This document shows, piece by piece, positions 63,201 through 64,000 of a stretch of DNA of 64,000 nt. Position 1 is the stretch's first letter. Each line of letters opens with the position of its first letter. The DNA comes from Opisthocomus hoazin (Eukaryota; Chordata; Aves; Opisthocomiformes; Opisthocomidae), in contig NC_134414.1 of NCBI RefSeq assembly GCF_030867145.1, positions 62,965,397-63,029,396 of the forward strand. Reading direction: 5' to 3'. The position numbers and the translations under genes are program-made. Below the pieces are notes generated by a model. That model was given only the letters and a program-made list of their open reading frames with translations. It did not search any database and was not told the origin of the DNA.

Positions 63201-64000
63201 CAAGTTTTTTATTGTTTTCCAAACTGCCTAGCAGAGCTCTGGTTTTCTCAGGGTGAGCTATCTGTCCCAGATTTGGGGGAGGCTGTTTGTTCTTTTTTTT
63301 AAATGATTCAGCTGTTTCCAAGGATAAAACAAAGGAAGGTGCATCATTCTGCATCTGCTAAATTCTTGAAAACATACTGTTAAGACCTGGCACCTTTCTA
63401 GTTTAAACCATTGGGAAATTGCCCTTAAAAAACCCCACTGTCTCAGAACGTGGGTTTAAACTTGGCCAAGTTATGAGCTATGAAAAAATGGTGTACCTAG
63501 TATGAAGAGGGATAGAAGTCTGCATCCAAACTCTTCAGCTACCACGGGGTATGCTTTCGGCCCTTTGTAGTTCATATATAGTAACTGCTGGGTGCAAGGC
63601 ACAGTCCTTGTGCGCATATATATATATATATGTATGTACGCACTGGGTAGGAGCTGAGAAACAGAGTGGGAAAGAGTAGGATGAGCCTGTTCAGCAGGGA
63701 GGATTTCCAAGTGTAGATCTTAATGTATCTTGTTCAAGAAACAGAAATCAGCTTTGCTGACAGCGAAGTCCTCTAGGAGCAGATTCAGAGGCGGACTTCA
63801 TTAACACCAGTGGTGGAGGACTGGTTCGAATGCATGAACATCAGAACCTGCCTGACGCCTCATGACCAACGCAGTGACAGAAGAAAAGCTTTCCAAAAGT
63901 GTTAGCATAATTTCACTTTGAAGTCTTTAAGTGAGGCAATAATAAGTTAACCTTTACAGTATTTGCTGTGTGAGATTTTAATTACAGGAACACAAGTGAT
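60216..64000. other. Intergenic DNA downstream of RAP2A
   Basis: AT-rich to mixed DNA with no supported gene. By human gene order the next gene would be IPO5, but nothing of it is visible. It includes a short tandem copy of GTTGAATCAGGGAA at about 62783-62811 and an AT repeat at 63611-63642. Confidence 0.6.
63610..63643. repeat. (TA)n tract framed by GTGCG / CGCAC
   Basis: A perfect TA run and a TGTATGTA tail are bracketed by GTGCG (63610-63614) and its complement CGCAC (63639-63643), giving a potential 34-base hairpin or cruciform. Confidence 0.8.

Noticed and set aside
1-64000. CRISPR arrays, operons, prophage or other microbial systems
   Set aside because: The window is vertebrate chromosomal DNA with spliced genes and CR1 relics; no regularly spaced repeats or compact gene clusters are present.
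1-64000. Endogenous retrovirus or LTR pairs
   Set aside because: I saw no reverse-transcriptase or gag-like frames of retroviral type and no paired long direct repeats by eye; a solo LTR could still be missed.

Overview
This is vertebrate nuclear DNA, most likely from a bird (a non-avian reptile is possible). Coding is sparse and split by long introns. The recognisable mobile-element relics are CR1-type LINEs, with no mammalian Alu, B1 or L1 sequence. A strong CpG island marks one promoter. Only two protein-coding genes can be supported, both on the + strand.

Layout: 1-3508 is the end of the last intron of MBNL2 (muscleblind-like 2). Its final coding exon is 3509-3636, followed by an AT-rich 3' UTR ending near 6.1-6.5 kb. 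From about 6.5 to 26.9 kb is intergenic DNA. It contains a pentanucleotide repeat, GC-rich patches (6.75-8.35 and 14.2-15.2 kb), a CACAGA-type repeat at 15.65-15.79 kb, a decayed CR1 on the + strand (17.95-18.77 kb) and an old L3-like CR1 on the - strand (25.56-25.97 kb). The RAP2A CpG island runs from about 26.9 to 28.95 kb. RAP2A coding exon 1 is 28069-28382, its single intron is 27.8 kb, and coding exon 2 is 56155-56392. A 3' UTR of about 3.8 kb ends near 60.1-60.2 kb. The remainder to 64 kb is intergenic.

The two RAP2A exons join in frame into 183 residues with every Ras-family GTP-binding motif and a CAAX end. The MBNL2 exon can be read in two frames. One gives the long Cys-containing tail and the other a four-residue tail, matching the alternative C-termini known for muscleblind-like proteins. 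MBNL2 followed by RAP2A is the gene order on human 13q32, and the pairings MBNL1/RAP2B and MBNL3/RAP2C suggest an ancient duplicated block. The two genes are not known to act in one pathway: one is an RNA-splicing regulator, the other a membrane-bound small GTPase.

I looked for an undescribed system and did not find one. The best second-look items are the dual-frame MBNL2 exon and its divergent tail, the extreme GC contrast between the RAP2A exons, the paired motifs and leader uORF in the RAP2A promoter, the long G/C homopolymers, and several unclassified repeat relics. Comparisons with human proteins are from memory, not from a search.
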